64,000 bases of DNA from Siderastrea radians (taxonomy: Eukaryota > Cnidaria > Anthozoa > Scleractinia > Rhizangiidae). The stretch is taken from contig OZ024894.1 in the NCBI GenBank assembly GCA_964017195.1, positions 1,612,501 to 1,676,500 of the forward strand, written 5' to 3'. Below are positions 11,610 to 24,400 of this stretch, piece by piece (within the stretch, counting starts at the first letter, position 1; every line of letters starts with the position of its first letter). The position numbers were made by a program, and so were the translations under genes. The notes under the pieces were generated by a model. It did not search any database and was not told the origin of the DNA. It saw only the letters and a program-made list of their open reading frames with translations.

Positions 11610-13183
11610 GGAAAACAGAATATTGTCTGTGCAGACATTTACATTTTATAGCCATGTATGAAGATTACAAAATTGGGAACCTGTGACTTTTATAATATTA
11701 TATCAAAATGAAAACATCTTGATAGCAGTAGAATACTGTAATGTTCAAGAGAGGGCCACCCATTTTACATTTAAGTTGCCATACTATTACTTGGGAAACC
11801 TGTAAGAGTGGATACAGTTAAGCATAAAGTTCACACTGTTTATCAATATTACTGATTACTGTTTCAGAAAATTGAAGAGCCCTGAGCAAAAATGTCCTAA
11901 GTGACTTTAATTTTAAGACCATTTTGTTTACAGAATTCTGGGTTTGGGTGGTGAATTGGAGTTGCAGGCACATCCCTGCACATCCCTGAACCCGAAAATA
12001 TTGACAAGAAAGTACTTTTGTTGATGCAAAAAAGCAAGATTCGCTTGGGAGTACATTCTTGCTTTGGGCTCTTTAATTATGTTTTTACATATTAATTGAA
12101 ATATATGCAGTTCTTCCTTGCATGCAAGTTATAAACAACAGATATAATACGACCATGCCCAATTTTATAGACCTTTATAGGTTTGCTGTATGGACAAAAT
12201 TAATAGGAAACGTTATAGGAGAATCCTACACAAAAGTAAGCTTAGTTTCATAGTGCTTATATTAGTTCAATATTATTACTCAGTGGTTGTGTTAAACAAG
12301 TTCAAGTTCAACATTTTGTTATTGGAGGGTTACATTTATGTGAATAAAGAATTTCAATTTAAAATACTTGTTGTTTTATAGCGTCCATGTAAAATTTAGG
12401 CTGCATTTATTAAAAACCAGGAGGGGGGGGGAGGAAAATGAGGGGGGATATGTCTAGCCTTTTTCTGTACTCCAGAAGGGGGATGTTAATTCTCAGAGCA
12501 ATTTTCAGGGGGATGTTTATTTTTTTAGACATCAAATATATACAGAATAATGGTAATATTTTTAAGTGTGATTTTTGCAAAGTGCATCCATATCCGCTTA
12601 TAAGGAAGGGCCCAACATTTTTTTCCAGCCCTTTGGGCCTTAGGTTAAGGTGGAGGCCCAAAGATTTTCCCCACACGAGGGACCCTAGATATGCCACTGA
12701 TTACAAAGTGAAAGAACAAAGCATGCTTTAACATTAAGTTGGGACTCAAGTTTCCTGACATGAAGCTGTTAGGGGGGGATACAAATTTTTTCCAAGCAGG
12801 TAAGGGGGGATGCGTAATTTTGTACCGTTTTCAGGGGGGATGTTAAAAATACAGTACTCTAATATACAGTTCCTTCACCCCTCCTGCTTTTTAATGAATG
12901 CAGCCTTAAGGACTGAGTAAACAACCATGTGTGAACAAATTATGTATGAATGGGTGGGAGAAACGTGTGATTTTTCTAATGGAGCTGAAGTCATATAGTA
13001 ACTATAATTTATGGGCATACAACAGACCATCAAAATAATCATTACTGATTGAACATCAAAGGTGAAGCTGGGTACCCTAGGCTCCTCTCTTGCATGTATG
13101 TCTGCCATTGGTTTGAGACACACATTCAGGTATTAGTAAGAAGTCACTCATTTAACCATTCCAGAGTGGAGTGTTACTTCAAC
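11610..13183. other. Space between the convergent transposon genes, with a MITE
   Basis: A MITE-like element occupies about 12397-12908. Its ends TTAGGCTGCATT and, inverted, AATGCAGCCTTAA flank G-rich interior runs (AGGGGGGATG repeated). The rest is AT-rich and shows no coding signal that I trust; it presumably holds both 3'UTRs. Confidence 0.6.
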
Positions 13184-14572
13184 TTAATGCTGCTCAAGAA
13201 ATTCCTTGGCAAGTTTGTAAAGTTTAATTTTATCATCTGTTATTGAAGACTCTCGAAGTAACTCAGTTCTTGACTCAAGGTCAGCAACTTGCTCATCTGT
13301 CAGAGCTTGAGAAGTAGGTGGAATTTCCACAGTGTCCTCATCAAGGGGAACAGGACCATTCCAATCAATGCCATATTCATCAGTAACATCAACCGGGTCT
13401 GTATTGTTTTCTGCAGGATTCAGTGAACCTTTGATCCAAAGTTGAAGAGGTGTGTTGTTGTTGACTGTAGACAAGGGATGTCTCAGCCAGGCAGCAGACC
13501 ATTCATGTAAACGATAGTTTATGTGATGAAGGAATGCATAATGAAGGCACCATAAATCACACTCAGATAAAGGGTCAAAGATACCCAGTTCCTCCATCAG
13601 AGAAAACAACTCGTAGAAATTTGCCAAAACATCTTCAAACACGTCCCGCCACATTCGCTCAATTCTTTGATTGTGCACACTTTTACCAACCAGAGCTGAG
13701 CCTCTCCCTGTTCCTCGAGTACTCAACATATATTTGACAACATCCACATTTTCAGATCCCTGATCACATCTGACTCTTGAGGGCAATCCCCAGTCTTGTA
13801 CCGCTTTGATAAAAAGTGAGTACACAGTAACAGCTTTGTTGTTTGTGCTGCATGATAAAAAAACTGGGATTCGACTGAAGCCATCCACACAGCCATGGAC
13901 AACAAAACGCCACTTCACAAGTTTGTGATTTCCATCAAAGTGCCAGAGACCAAGTGGCCTGCTCACATTATACACGCGCCGTTTTATTGCTTTGCAGCGT
14001 CTTGCAGCAGCTGCAAGAGGGTCCACCCTAGAAAGTGACTCCCTTATCCGACGTCTAGGCAGAAATATACCCCTTGCACCAAAGTACCCAGCCAACATTT
14101 TTGACCCACAGCTTGGGTTCCCTCTTTTTATATCCCTCACTATGTCATCCAACTGACTATCCTGCATTTCGGTGTATAAAGCACGTACTGAGAGGCCATG
14201 TTCTTGAATTCGTCGTTCTATGGTCCTTGAACTGACGTGCAAAAGGTCTGCAATAGATCGGACACTAAATCTAGCTCTTAGAAGCATCTCAAGTTGTTCC
14301 TTCCTGATGTCATAAGCTGGCCTACCAGGAGTACCACTACGAACAACACTTGCTCTTTCCTCATTCTGCTGTAAAAGTGATCGTGCGCTACTCAACAAAT
14401 TAAACAACTCTTCAGGTATTCTTGTCACTGAATCAAGGAGATTCACATGCTTTTGAATTTCTTCAAGTTCCTCCACTAAGTCACTGTCATGAGACACACC
14501 AACACAAGCAACAATCTCTTGTAATCGGGAGGTAACTTCATGCCTTAAGTCGGAAATAGTGTTAGTTGCCAT
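13184..14572 (-). CDS. DDE integrase-type transposase with helix-turn-helix
   Basis: An intronless 462-residue protein. Residues 1-75 look helical and acidic. A helix-turn-helix is likely at about 94-125 ([21 protein letters not shown]), fitting DNA binding at the terminal arrays. The integrase-type catalytic core starts at WHFDGNHK. The acid residues are Asp213 (HFDGNH), Asp270 (RCDQGSEN) and Glu305 ([10 protein letters not shown]), with 34 residues between the last two, a DD34E pattern as in retroviral-type integrases and related eukaryotic transposases. The tail is acidic. All three acids and the frame are intact, so this is the likely mobilising enzyme. It lies 168 bp inside the right-end array, transcribed inward. 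The family resembles the integrase-core proteins found beside HECT genes in cnidarian and fish genomes; I could not assign a named superfamily. Confidence 0.8.
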   Translation of the reverse strand: MATNTISDLRHEVTSRLQEIVACVGVSHDSDLVEELEEIQKHVNLLDSVTRIPEELFNLLSSARSLLQQNEERASVVRSGTPGRPAYDIRKEQLEMLLRARFSVRSIADLLHVSSRTIERRIQEHGLSVRALYTEMQDSQLDDIVRDIKRGNPSCGSKMLAGYFGARGIFLPRRRIRESLSRVDPLAAAARRCKAIKRRVYNVSRPLGLWHFDGNHKLVKWRFVVHGCVDGFSRIPVFLSCSTNNKAVTVYSLFIKAVQDWGLPSRVRCDQGSENVDVVKYMLSTRGTGRGSALVGKSVHNQRIERMWRDVFEDVLANFYELFSLMEELGIFDPLSECDLWCLHYAFLHHINYRLHEWSAAWLRHPLSTVNNNTPLQLWIKGSLNPAENNTDPVDVTDEYGIDWNGPVPLDEDTVEIPPTSQALTDEQVADLESRTELLRESSITDDKIKLYKLAKEFLEQH

Positions 14573-14739
14573 CGTTTTATACTTCGAGGATAAATTGCTT
14601 CTACATACTCAGCTACAATTTGCTTTTTCTGGGCCTACAAAGTCAAGATGTCTATCCCTTGATCATTCGCAATGTCTGCCATGCTGTTCTCATGTGTAAA
14701 ACCGCTGACTACTTGGAGATAGTACGGTACGAAAATAAT

Positions 14740-14995
14740 ACGAAACAGTGCCTAATAATAAAGATGAAATAATAATAGAAAATAATGCCAAACAATAATA
14801 AAATAGTGCCTAATAATAAGAGATTGTGCCTAATAATAGAAAATAAAGCCTAATAATAATAAACTGGTGCCTAATAATAAAACATTGTGCCTAATAATAA
14901 TAAACTGGTGCCTAATAATAAAACATTGTGCCTAATAATAATAAACTGGTGCCTAATAATAACAAAACAATAATTTTGGCGGTAATGGCACCCCA
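14740..14995. repeat. Right terminal inverted repeat and GTGCC array
   Basis: About eight copies of GTGCCTAATAATA, the inverse of the left unit, at roughly 20-bp spacing over the outer part and decaying inward (one copy reads AAAGCC). They end in CCGCCATTACC inverted and GGCACCCCA. The array overlaps the likely promoter of the transposase gene, so the enzyme may control its own expression by binding it (inference). Confidence 0.85.
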
Positions 14996-15052
14996 TACGA
15001 AAGGATCTTCTCACCGTCTCGCAAAGTCTCGAATTTACCATTCGCCACCCCT

Positions 15053-17900
15053 ATAATAATATGCATGCTAATTTTTAATACCGATGGTCAAGATGCATGA
15101 GAACTAGCGTGGCGTGACAAGCGGGATGAAAAGATGGCTAATCGATGCAAATCAAATAAGACTAATATCCAAACGCTAGATGTATTCATTGGGTTTGAAT
15201 AATATTTTCCCGATTAAAATGGTTTGGCAAAGGGCTCCAGCATGACAAACTGAGACGGTGGCAATATGACAAATACTAAATGTTGCAACCCTGGCGTTAA
15301 TTTTCTCTGTAGAAATCTAAACAGTATTACTAAGTTAGTGAAAAAGACATCAAGACGAGTTTACTCAAAAAACCCTATATACGACGGGCGAAAGGCAAAT
15401 CACTATTTCTGGTAAAAGCAATTTGAAAGGTAAAAAATTCGCCAATACAATAACCTATCCACATGTTCGGGGTAGCATGAAATAGTAGCCTGAAAATGTA
15501 TTAATACATTAAACGAATGCGTGACCGCGATTTCTCACATCAACAAATTAAATTCATGATTTATTTAAAACTTGGAAGCTACACCCAAACAAATGTAGTG
15601 GGCTTGTTCATAAAACCTTTGGTAAAGACTCTGAAATTGATTGCAACGAGGGGAAACCTTATGTCCTTCACTTCTTCTCTGAGTAACGAGTTTAAAGTTG
15701 CATGATATGCAGAATCTGTATAATTAGCATTGGGGTATATAATTGTTGTTCATAATCGCTTAGCATTCAACTGAATATTTATTCGTCAAGCGACACTGGT
15801 CCTCATAATACGTTTCAACTTTTGACGGTCGGCAGCGGACAGGTATATTTTACAGGTCATTGTGTTGCTGACATATAGATATTTGAGGCCAGGGGACACT
15901 GTTTAACTTCTTTATCTATCGGAGACACAGTGACCTGTATGGGTGGCCCGTGGAATGTGACCTGTAAAAGAAACCTGCCGATCAGCAGCTCACTCCTTCA
16001 CGTTTTCTTCGGCCTTGCCTAGATTTTTTATTGAGTTGATCTCTGCGATCCTGTAGAAGGTCAGTTCAATTACATGTTTTTAAAAACGTATTAAAAAATA
16101 ATTGTGCATGTGAAATGTAAACGGGTCACACGACGTACCTTGTTGTTTTGGAGCTCTTTGATTGTATTTATACACTGGGTTGGATTAATTTACTTGGTTA
16201 AAATGGCTAGGCTTTGTGTTCCAACATGAAAATTCAGACGGTGGTGCTAAGCAAGTACAGTATTGCATAAATCTTACCTGCTAGGGACGAATTTTTGTGC
16301 TTCAACACTTCACGGTGCTTCTTAACGCAGATGGACGTTTGAAACACAGCAGCCTCGATACCAGGTGTTTATAAAGAAGATAGCAAGGAGAGACACGCAA
16401 CACGTTGATTCTCCATTTTCTACGTCATGTAAGCTGACATCAACTTCCTTCGAAGAAATCTGATGACGACTAAATTATCCAAACAAGACAAACAAAACAG
16501 GCTATTGACACAATTTTAATAACCTGTAATCAGACGTAAAGCCGGGAAAAAACGGGACTGGGACTCTGCCCCTTGCCCAAAATCCTTAATTCTCTACCGT
16601 TAAAGTATCCGCATGGTCGGGATAGTAGCAAATATTTTGCGAGTTTAAGATAGCGCATGTTTCGATTATAAACTGTTGTTTTCTTTCTATTACAACATAC
16701 TACTTGTTAAAAATCGTTTAGCCTATTGATTCATCAGTCCTTTTCGTGGCACTGGCCGATTGATTACAGCAATACAATCGAAAACGCAAATGATTGTTCA
16801 CACTGAAACGTACTCTTTCGGTACTCTTCTACACCATCAAAACGCTGTCTTTTCAAAGCAACGCATTCTTAAAACGCCTTGTAAAAGGTTCTCTAAAGTC
16901 TCTGTTTTATCAGCGTTTTTGGAAGGCGGCGCAGGGCTTCCACTCGATGAGTACGCGGAGTGGATCCAGGTGTATTTTACAGGTCACAAGTACAAGTCAC
17001 TGTGTTGTTGACAGATAGATATCTAAGGCTAGGGGACACTGTTTAGCTTCTTTATCTATCGGAGACACAGTGACCTGTATGGGTGACCCGTGGAATGTGA
17101 CCTGTAAAAGAAACCTGCCGATCAGCAGCTCACTCCTTCACGTTTTTTTCGACCTTGCCTGGATTTTTCGGTGAGTTGATCTCTGCGATCCTGTAGAAGT
17201 CAATTCAATTAAATGTTTTTAAAAAGGTATTTAAAAGAATTGTGCATTTGAAATGTAAAACGGGTCACACGACGTACCTTGTTGTTTTGGAGCTCTTTGA
17301 TTGTATTTATACAGTACTGGGTTGGATTAATTTACTTGGGTAAAATGGCTAGGCTTTGTGTTCCAACATGAAAATTCAGACGGTGGTGCTAATCAAACAC
17401 AGTACTGCATGAATCTTACCTGCTAGGGACGAATTTTTGTACTTCAACACTTCACAGTGCTTCTTAACGCAGATGGACGTTTGAAACACAGCAGCCTCGA
17501 TACCAGGTGTTTATAAAGAAGATAGCAAGGAGAGACACGCAACACGTTGGTTCTCCGCTTTCTACGTCATGTAAGCTGACATCAACTTCCTTCGAAGAAA
17601 TCTGATGACGACTAAATTCTCCAAACAAGACAAACAAAACAGGCTATTGACACTTTTTTAATAACCTGTAATCAAACGCAAAGCCGGGAAAAAACGGGAC
17701 TGGGGGCCAAACTCTCCCTCTCGTAGTAGCCCCCAGTTTGAAAAACCGACCTGTTACCCAAGTCGGTTGTTCGTTCAAGTGGCACATAAGGACTTGTTAC
17801 ACTCTGCCACCCACCTCCCTTCCCCCACTCTTCCTCAAGTTTCCTCTCCCTCGTTATCATTTGTCCCGTCTCGCCTCTTTGGTGTGTATGTTGATATAGT
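15053..17900. repeat. Segmental duplication block, copies Y1 and Y2, in tandem
   Basis: Non-coding. Y1 (about 15490-16980) matches 3100-4500. A period of about 1.14 kb then repeats: AGGTGTATTTTACAGGTCA near 15846 and 16970, GCAGCTCACTCCTTCACG near 15982 and 17123, and GAGCTCTTTGATTGTATTTA near 16150 and 17289. Each period holds a palindrome-like ACAGTGACCTGTATGGGTG block. The open frames 16760-17018 and 17767-18120 have no recognised domain. A short remnant of the block reappears at about 18190-18260. Confidence 0.7.
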
Positions 17901-20880
17901 CCTGCAGTTGTTCCCTGTGGCAGCCAAGTTCAAAGGGTGGTATTCTCTAAGAGCGAAGCTAAACTGGAGACCACACGACAACATTTCAACGAGGCACTAC
18001 TCCATTCAATGTCACATGTACTCTAGCAAACATGGTAGTGCACGCCCCGTGGCAGTGACAACATGTGCGACGAGTTTGAGTGTGTGGAGTAGTTGTTTAA
18101 ACGCTATTCGGATGCTTTGAGAAGGCTTTGACCTACGGTAAACCACTGCACAATTCTTGTTAAGTCGCAAAGTAGAGTTGCATTCCAGGAAGCTTGGTTG
18201 AATTCTATGTAGTTATCATCGAGGGTGATTAAGTCCGTCAGCTCTTCTCTGAGTAACGAGATTAAAAATTTCGCCTAACTCGTCTACAGAGTTCAACAGA
18301 ATTGCGTGATGAATTCTATTGTCGAGGCTGGCATAATTTTAAATAAACTGTTACACTGGGGAATTTTCTTTCATTTTGTGGTAAAATGGATTCTAAAAGT
18401 TCCAAGAATGATTAAACACACATTTTGTTGATATTTTTCTTTAATTTCTTCTTCAAGACATACTATTAAAAGAAGCTAAACGCTTAAGCAGTCTCTTCTC
18501 TTACGTTTGTCGTGCAGAGTTGGCCGGTCTGTAAGTTACTTTGGCCGCGCGTCGGCAAGCATCATTTACGAGCGCACGCGAAAGGACGTCCTCTGCCTGA
18601 GTTAAAAAAAAAACAAAAAAAAAATTACTGTATTCCCAGCTTTGCAGTTTAATATTAAGGCAGCCAGCTGTCCCACCAACTGGGATGGCTTGGACACCAA
18701 CTAAGACGTTATAAGGGTGACGTGGTAGCTCAATTCGCCATCTGGACCTCTGACCATGGTTAAAAAACGGAGGGAAAGCGAAAAGTGTCTAAGATCACAG
18801 AACAAGAGTGTACAGCCAAGACTTCCCAAGCAGCCCCTCACAGCATCGTCCGGACAGTCAAGTTGGCAAGTTCACATGTCCCTTCTGACCTTTTCTCTAC
18901 CTAGCGGTACGGTTCCACGGTTTGAATGAACGCTGGTCAAAGGAAGGTAGGCTCAAGGAATGAGGTTATACGCACCACGAGTGCATGAACCTTACACACA
19001 GCATAACGTTTTCCACTCTTTAAACATCCTTTGCTGGGTAATTAAAATATTTTTTGACATTCAGCGAAAATGAAAATAGCAAAAAAAATTAGAAAATAAT
19101 CTGTATGTTCGTCAGTGAGGAAAAATACTTATTGTGTGGCTTTCTCACCTCATGAACGGAACTGAACAGGTGGTTTTCTGCCCACTCATCACAGAACAAC
19201 GACAGGATACTGTCAGTTAACGGCACCTTTTGAAAAGCTTCTTGAAAATCTGTTCAGAGAATAATGTTGGGTGCAATTTTAAAAGAACACAAGTGAAATG
19301 TGCTCAAACTAGCTTGGAACCTGAGGACATTGCACCCCTTGACGTAAGGCGTGTGTATTATGGCGGTGCTGGCCGTCAATAAACTCGTTTTGACCAGCAA
19401 AAGTGCGCATATGTTTTTAAATATAAAACAGGTTCACTTGTCATGAACATGATTTGTAAAAGGTTTTGATGAGTTTATATCTAAAAACGTCAAAACACCT
19501 GAAATGCTTTAACCTACTTTGGCTAAAATCTATCATCATTTCACTAGTGGGTGTCTACTCTTTGTATATCTGAATTGTCTGAATAAACAGTCTCATTGAA
19601 TATGACTTCAGTGCTGGATTGAGGCAGGTGTTTATTCGATTCGATACTACGAAAAGTGAGAAATATTCGTGACGGCCGCTTAAAACCGGAAATTTTACAA
19701 CCAAGGCCAAGATATTATGGGTACTGTTTAGTAACTGTCACTATCGTCCAACAGTTTCTTTGTAATTTTGTTAGAGCACTGGCTTCATTAGAAACGACAA
19801 ATTTAAATTATACTCAGTATAGGACTCACCTATTCGTGTTAAGTTACTGTTGCTTTTAGCGTATTCCATGGCCGTGTTCAATCTTCCTTCTCTGAGGAAA
19901 CATTTTAAAACCTACCAAGCAAGAAAAGTCATGCTCATACTCAAGAAATATTAACACCAGTTACGAAGAAGAGAGGCCAATTTTGCAACAAATCAAGGTG
20001 ATGTTAGACTGGTACAATCCCGTTGAAAACAGGAAACAAATGCAGTATATTAATCGCATAACCATTATCATTACCACTACCAGTACCATTACCATTACTT
20101 TATTTGTCGTTAAATGAACTGTTACTCTCGATGTAGTTACATCTGGTCACCCATTAGACTATTCAACATAAGGTCGAATTTTAAAATCACACAAGTAATA
20201 AGTATACATCTCCATAGCGATGTTATTTTCATGCTCCGTTAGAAACAACAAGAATTACCTCTTTATAAGCACCAACACTTGCGAATACAGCTTCGGCAAG
20301 TCTTATAAGGCCACATGAACAACTGGAACGAAACGAACACGAAAGCAAAAATAAAATTAAGAGAAAAGAAGGCTAGAAATCTCCCACCTCACGAAGACCT
20401 CGGAAAATTGTGATCATCCTGTTGAAACAAACAGGTGCCAAGGTCCCAGTGATAGTCTTAATGCAGAATAAAATTTACTATATAACAGACATCTTTATTT
20501 CAATGAAAAGGAACCTACTTGAGGAATTCTTGAGGAATGAATGGACGAACGAACGAACGAAAGAATGAGCAAACGAATTATTTCGGGAGCATTATTTCTG
20601 TCATGTATTCGTTTTTACCAAAGTCGTTATTTCACTTCACTTAATTTTATGAATGCCATATTGTGCAGTCGTAACGATTTCCGTTGCAGCGATCAGTGGT
20701 TTGAAAATAAACGCCTACAGATCGTTCCATCGTTAAGGATTATGCTTTATTCGCATAAAAGCTTGCAGCCAAAGGCTGAATTATATTAAGAGTTGCAAGA
20801 GTTCCCGCCACCGCCCCTTTTCTTAAGGATCCAGCAAGTCCCCAGTCACTATTTAAACAACAGAGTTCTTCTGTCGAAGG
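17901..20880. other. Intergenic, nothing recognised
   Basis: Only short unsupported frames, an A-rich tract at about 18605-18625, a CATTACCA-type microsatellite at about 20063-20097 and a GAAC-rich tract at about 20545-20560. I see no exon pattern, RNA gene or clear mobile-element end. Confidence 0.5.
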
Positions 20881-20887
20881 CACTATC

Positions 20888-20970
20888 GTGTGATAGGTTG
20901 CCCGAGGAAATTTCATGTTCATGCTTATATGAAGTTTAAACATTAAATTTCCGAGGGAACCTATCACACA
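20888..20970. repeat. Imperfect inverted repeat beside a MITE
   Basis: TGTGATAGGTTGCC at the left and GGGAACCTATCACACA at the right are inverted around a short AT-rich spacer. The right arm runs into the target duplication of the MITE at 20977. Confidence 0.7.
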
Positions 20971-20976
20971 TAGGGC

Positions 20977-21165
20977 TAGACTGCGAGTAGTCTCTAATTT
21001 TGGCGATGGCGATTGTGGGGCGGGCGAAATACACACACGCGCGGGCGAAATTTCGAGAAGACACGACGCTCCACTCGCGTCGCGTCTCCTCGAAATTTCG
21101 CGCGCGCGCGTGTATTTCGCCCGCCCCACAAGCGATCGCCAAAATTAGAGACTACTCGCAGTCTA
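20977..21165. mobile_element. Mutator-like foldback MITE, copy 1
   Basis: The ends TAGACTGCGAGTAGTCTC are inverted and nearly the whole 189 bp folds back, with CGCGCG-rich arms. It is flanked by a perfect 9-bp duplication ACATAGGGC (20968-20976 and 21166-21174). A 9-bp duplication with long inverted arms is typical of Mutator-like elements. Other copies are at 57170-57276 and 61944-62177. All open frames here are palindrome shadows. Confidence 0.9.
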
Positions 21166-21479
21166 ACATAGGGCCTGAGACAGAAGGACTCCATTGTTTT
21201 TATTGTACAACGCTACATTTTGAGCGAAAACTGCCAAAATTGGGCACAATGTGCTGATAGGCGCCCGCTGAGAGACACTATCGCGTGACGTGATCGGTTT
21301 CGACCAATGGGAGAACGCCAAAATTTAGCGTTGTACTATAACGTTTGAGAGCCTTGGAACAGGCCATGCCCAGTTAAACATCTCAGTATTAAAATTTCCA
21401 CTGGGAAAAGCTGGCTCTATAACTCAAATACTCAATTGCCTTTGACTTGAATTTCATCATCAACGGCACCACATGAAAT

Positions 21480-24400
21480 CTCGGAAGATACTAGACACCC
21501 AATAGCTTTGTTACGGAAGACCAAACTCAAGAGTTTCCTGATCTTTCACGAACTCGTAAGAACCTTAAAGAGCGTAACAAAGAGTATTACCCGAAATTCT
21601 TGCTCAGTAGCTTTCATTTGACTCGGGTCATTAGGATTTCATTCTTGCACGCAAAAGTAATCACGAACCAAACTGCACGACGTAAGTCAAGTATTTCAAC
21701 TGAACGTTTGAAAAAAATGCTAATCGCATCTCGAGATTTGGCTATGTGATGGACACACACATGTTCATTTCCCGGACTCGAAACAGTAGTAAAAGCTGAC
21801 TACAAACAGCACTACATGAAATTCTCGCTCTGTAGCTTTCATTTGGTCACATTTTTGGATCTTACTTACAGACTAAAAAGTGAGAACCAAATTGCATGAC
21901 GCAACCTCATTCAAGTACAGTAGGTATTTCTTGGATCAGATTTTGCTAATGTGCTAATCGCATCAAGGCGCATGGACACAAGGTTTTTACTTTGACTGAA
22001 TTATAGGAGGGGAAAGGTTATTAAAACACTTTATCTATGCTCTAAATAGCATAAGTATATAGCGTGCGAACGAACTTGTTTATGATAACATGGAGATGCA
22101 ATCTACATTATCCCTTGACAAAATAAAGAGCGATCCTTGATAGTTAAAATTAAGAAGTTTAGATACGAAAAACTTAATTACTGATTCTAATTTTGTACAT
22201 CATTTTGTGCTGATCACATTTAACCTTGCCTTGTCATAGTGTCTTTTTAGCTCAAGTGCCATTAAATAAATTGAAAAACATTCTGTTAACATTATTACCA
22301 TTTCTGAGGCAAACAAGACGAGCTACCTGTTCAATAGTACTCCGAGACAAAAACGTTAGAACATAAGCTTCAAAGAAAGTGGTTTCCGTAGTGCTCTCCG
22401 TAGTTTTAACACATGTGTCTTTTTTAGGCCAAGGGCCAGTGAATTAACTGAAAAATATTTCTGTTTATGTTATCACAGATATTTCTGTTTATGTTATCAC
22501 CAGTTTTGAGTCGAACAAGACCCGCTACCTGTTCTATAGTACTACGAGACAAAAGAGTTAGAACATAAGCTTCAAAGAAAGTGGTATCTCTCCTCACAAT
22601 TTCGCAGCTTTCGCATATAGCATAAATAAATTGCTCACACCCGAAAGTGACCCTATACCCTCGCCTCTGCGAGACAAAAATGTTTTTACATTCAATTCTT
22701 TAAAAATGGGGAAAAGGGGATGAAGTAAAGAGGTTAAGATAGATTAAGTACAGCAAATTGTCTGTTCCAATTTGAAGTTATTTCCAAGATGTCCTCAAGT
22801 GTAAAACACATCTTGCCAATTGGGATTAATTGATCTTAACAAGTGCCTAATTTCGATTGAGAAATACAATGCATAGATGCACGAGAAAAGGAACTTAAAG
22901 CCATCAATTGAAAACCACACAACTCATATATACATTCAAAGGCTACAATGAGGTCAACAGATGGGTAAGTAATCTATTCAAGTTTAAAATTAAAGTAATT
23001 AACAAGTTCACTGACACACAGGAAGAACAATGCTAAATTCATTATGAGAAATCTTCAATAAACACTCAGGGTCGCTGATGTTGTTTTCTTAATGAAAAAT
23101 CAGTGCCCCCCAATGGCTGAGGTCCAAAAGAAAACATATTTGATATGAGCAGTTCAAAGCTGCCTTAAAGGGATGCATTTGTCCATCCAGGAGGAGGTTT
23201 CTTCTTTTACGTTTACCGTAAGATGCAATTCCAAAAGCTGTGTGAAAGAGGACCTCATCATCAAGTTCACTACAAGAAATCCCGGCAGAAATTAGACGTC
23301 CACTCGCTCTGTTGTGGAAAACCAAACTTAAGGATCTCGTGATCATTTAAGGACGCGTAACCACCTTAAAAAGCGTAACAAACTGTATTACATGAATTCC
23401 TTGCTCAGTAGCTTTCATTTGAATCGGTCATTAAGATTTTATTTACGGACTTAAACGTAAGGACCAGTGGGAACATAACTACACGCATATTGTTTAAGTG
23501 CTAATCGCATTCAAAGATTTGACTGCATGTGAAGAGCTCACGTGTGTTCGTTTGCCAGACTCGAAACCGCATTAACAGCTGATAACAAACAGTACTTCAT
23601 GAATTTCTCGTTCAGTAGCTTTCATTTGGTTTCATTTTAAGATCTCATTTACAGACTTAATAGTGAGAAATACATTGCATGACACCACTTTCGAGTTCAC
23701 ATATTTCTTGGAACAGATTTTGCTAATGGCCCCAAGGTCTTAACTTTTAGTAGGAGAGGGAAGGTTATTTAAACACATTATCTGTACTCTAAATAGCACA
23801 AGTATAAAGCGTGCGAACGAACTTGCATGTTTATGATAACATGTAGATACAATCTATATGATCCCTTAACAAAATAAACGGCGATCCTTGAGAGTTAAAA
23901 TTAAAACGTTAAGCCGAAATGAAAAATTTAATTACTGATTCTAATTTTTACATCATTTTGTGTTTGTCAAAATTAACCCTGTCATGTGTGAAAGAACTTT
24001 GTCAGGGAAACTCGTTTGCTTCGGTCCTTCTACGTTTTTTCAAGTTTAATTTGTGCTCAGCTTCAAATAAGATGCCAATTATGGAAGAGTAAATGATATG
24101 CGCGCTTGCACAAAAGACTAAAGTGAACAAGAGTTGGGATTTGGGTGCGACCAGAGAAAGATTTGTTTTGCCACTAAGAAAAACTCCTATTCGAGCAAAA
24201 TAAATGTCCAGAGGTGATAAGGATTTTACAAAGTTGATAAATACTGAGTAAAATTATAGTTAAGTAAAGGTACTGCCTAGAGAAACACTAAACAACAAAA
24301 CTAAAATAATGACACATTAAAAATTAAACGTACTAGATAAGGTTAGCTAAATAAGACTCAACAATTATTAAAAGTCGCTAGCTGCTCCTCAGCATGGCAG

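Larger units (their letters stand above)
6932..14995. mobile_element. 8.06-kb DNA transposon with transposase and RING-HECT ligase genes
   Basis: The termini are inverted repeats that begin TGGGGTGCCA, then YTACCGCCAAAATT. They run into long subterminal arrays on both sides, so about 45 bp of near-perfect inverted terminus is followed by roughly 200 bp of inverted, repeat-built sequence. Inside are a four-exon RING-HECT gene (plus) and a DDE integrase-like transposase (minus), arranged convergently with their 3' ends about 1.6 kb apart. Both genes appear intact. ACGAAAG lies near both outer borders (6923-6929 and 14997-15003) but offset by one base relative to the termini, so the target duplication is uncertain. 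Secondary MITEs occur at 7195-7478, 8754-8866 and 12397-12908. Confidence 0.8.
6527..15052. mobile_element. Outer MITE-like element split by the 8-kb transposon
   Basis: The 16-bp terminal inverted repeats AGGGGTGGCGAATGGT lie at 6527-6542 and, inverted, at 15037-15052. They are flanked on both sides by a perfect ATAATA direct repeat (6521-6526 and 15053-15058), a plausible target duplication although AT-rich. The left part (6527-6931) carries many GTCTCG words and the right remnant (14996-15052) carries two. With the inner transposon removed the element would be about 0.46 kb and non-coding. It could instead be the true edge of one larger composite element. Confidence 0.6.

Noticed and set aside
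6923..15003. ACGAAAG as target duplication of the 8-kb transposon
   Set aside because: The two copies are not at the same distance from the termini (two bases against one), so it is only a possibility.
20740..21257. Several overlapping Arg-rich frames
   Set aside because: Produced by the CG-rich palindrome of the MITE at 20977-21165; the same happens at 61897-62275.
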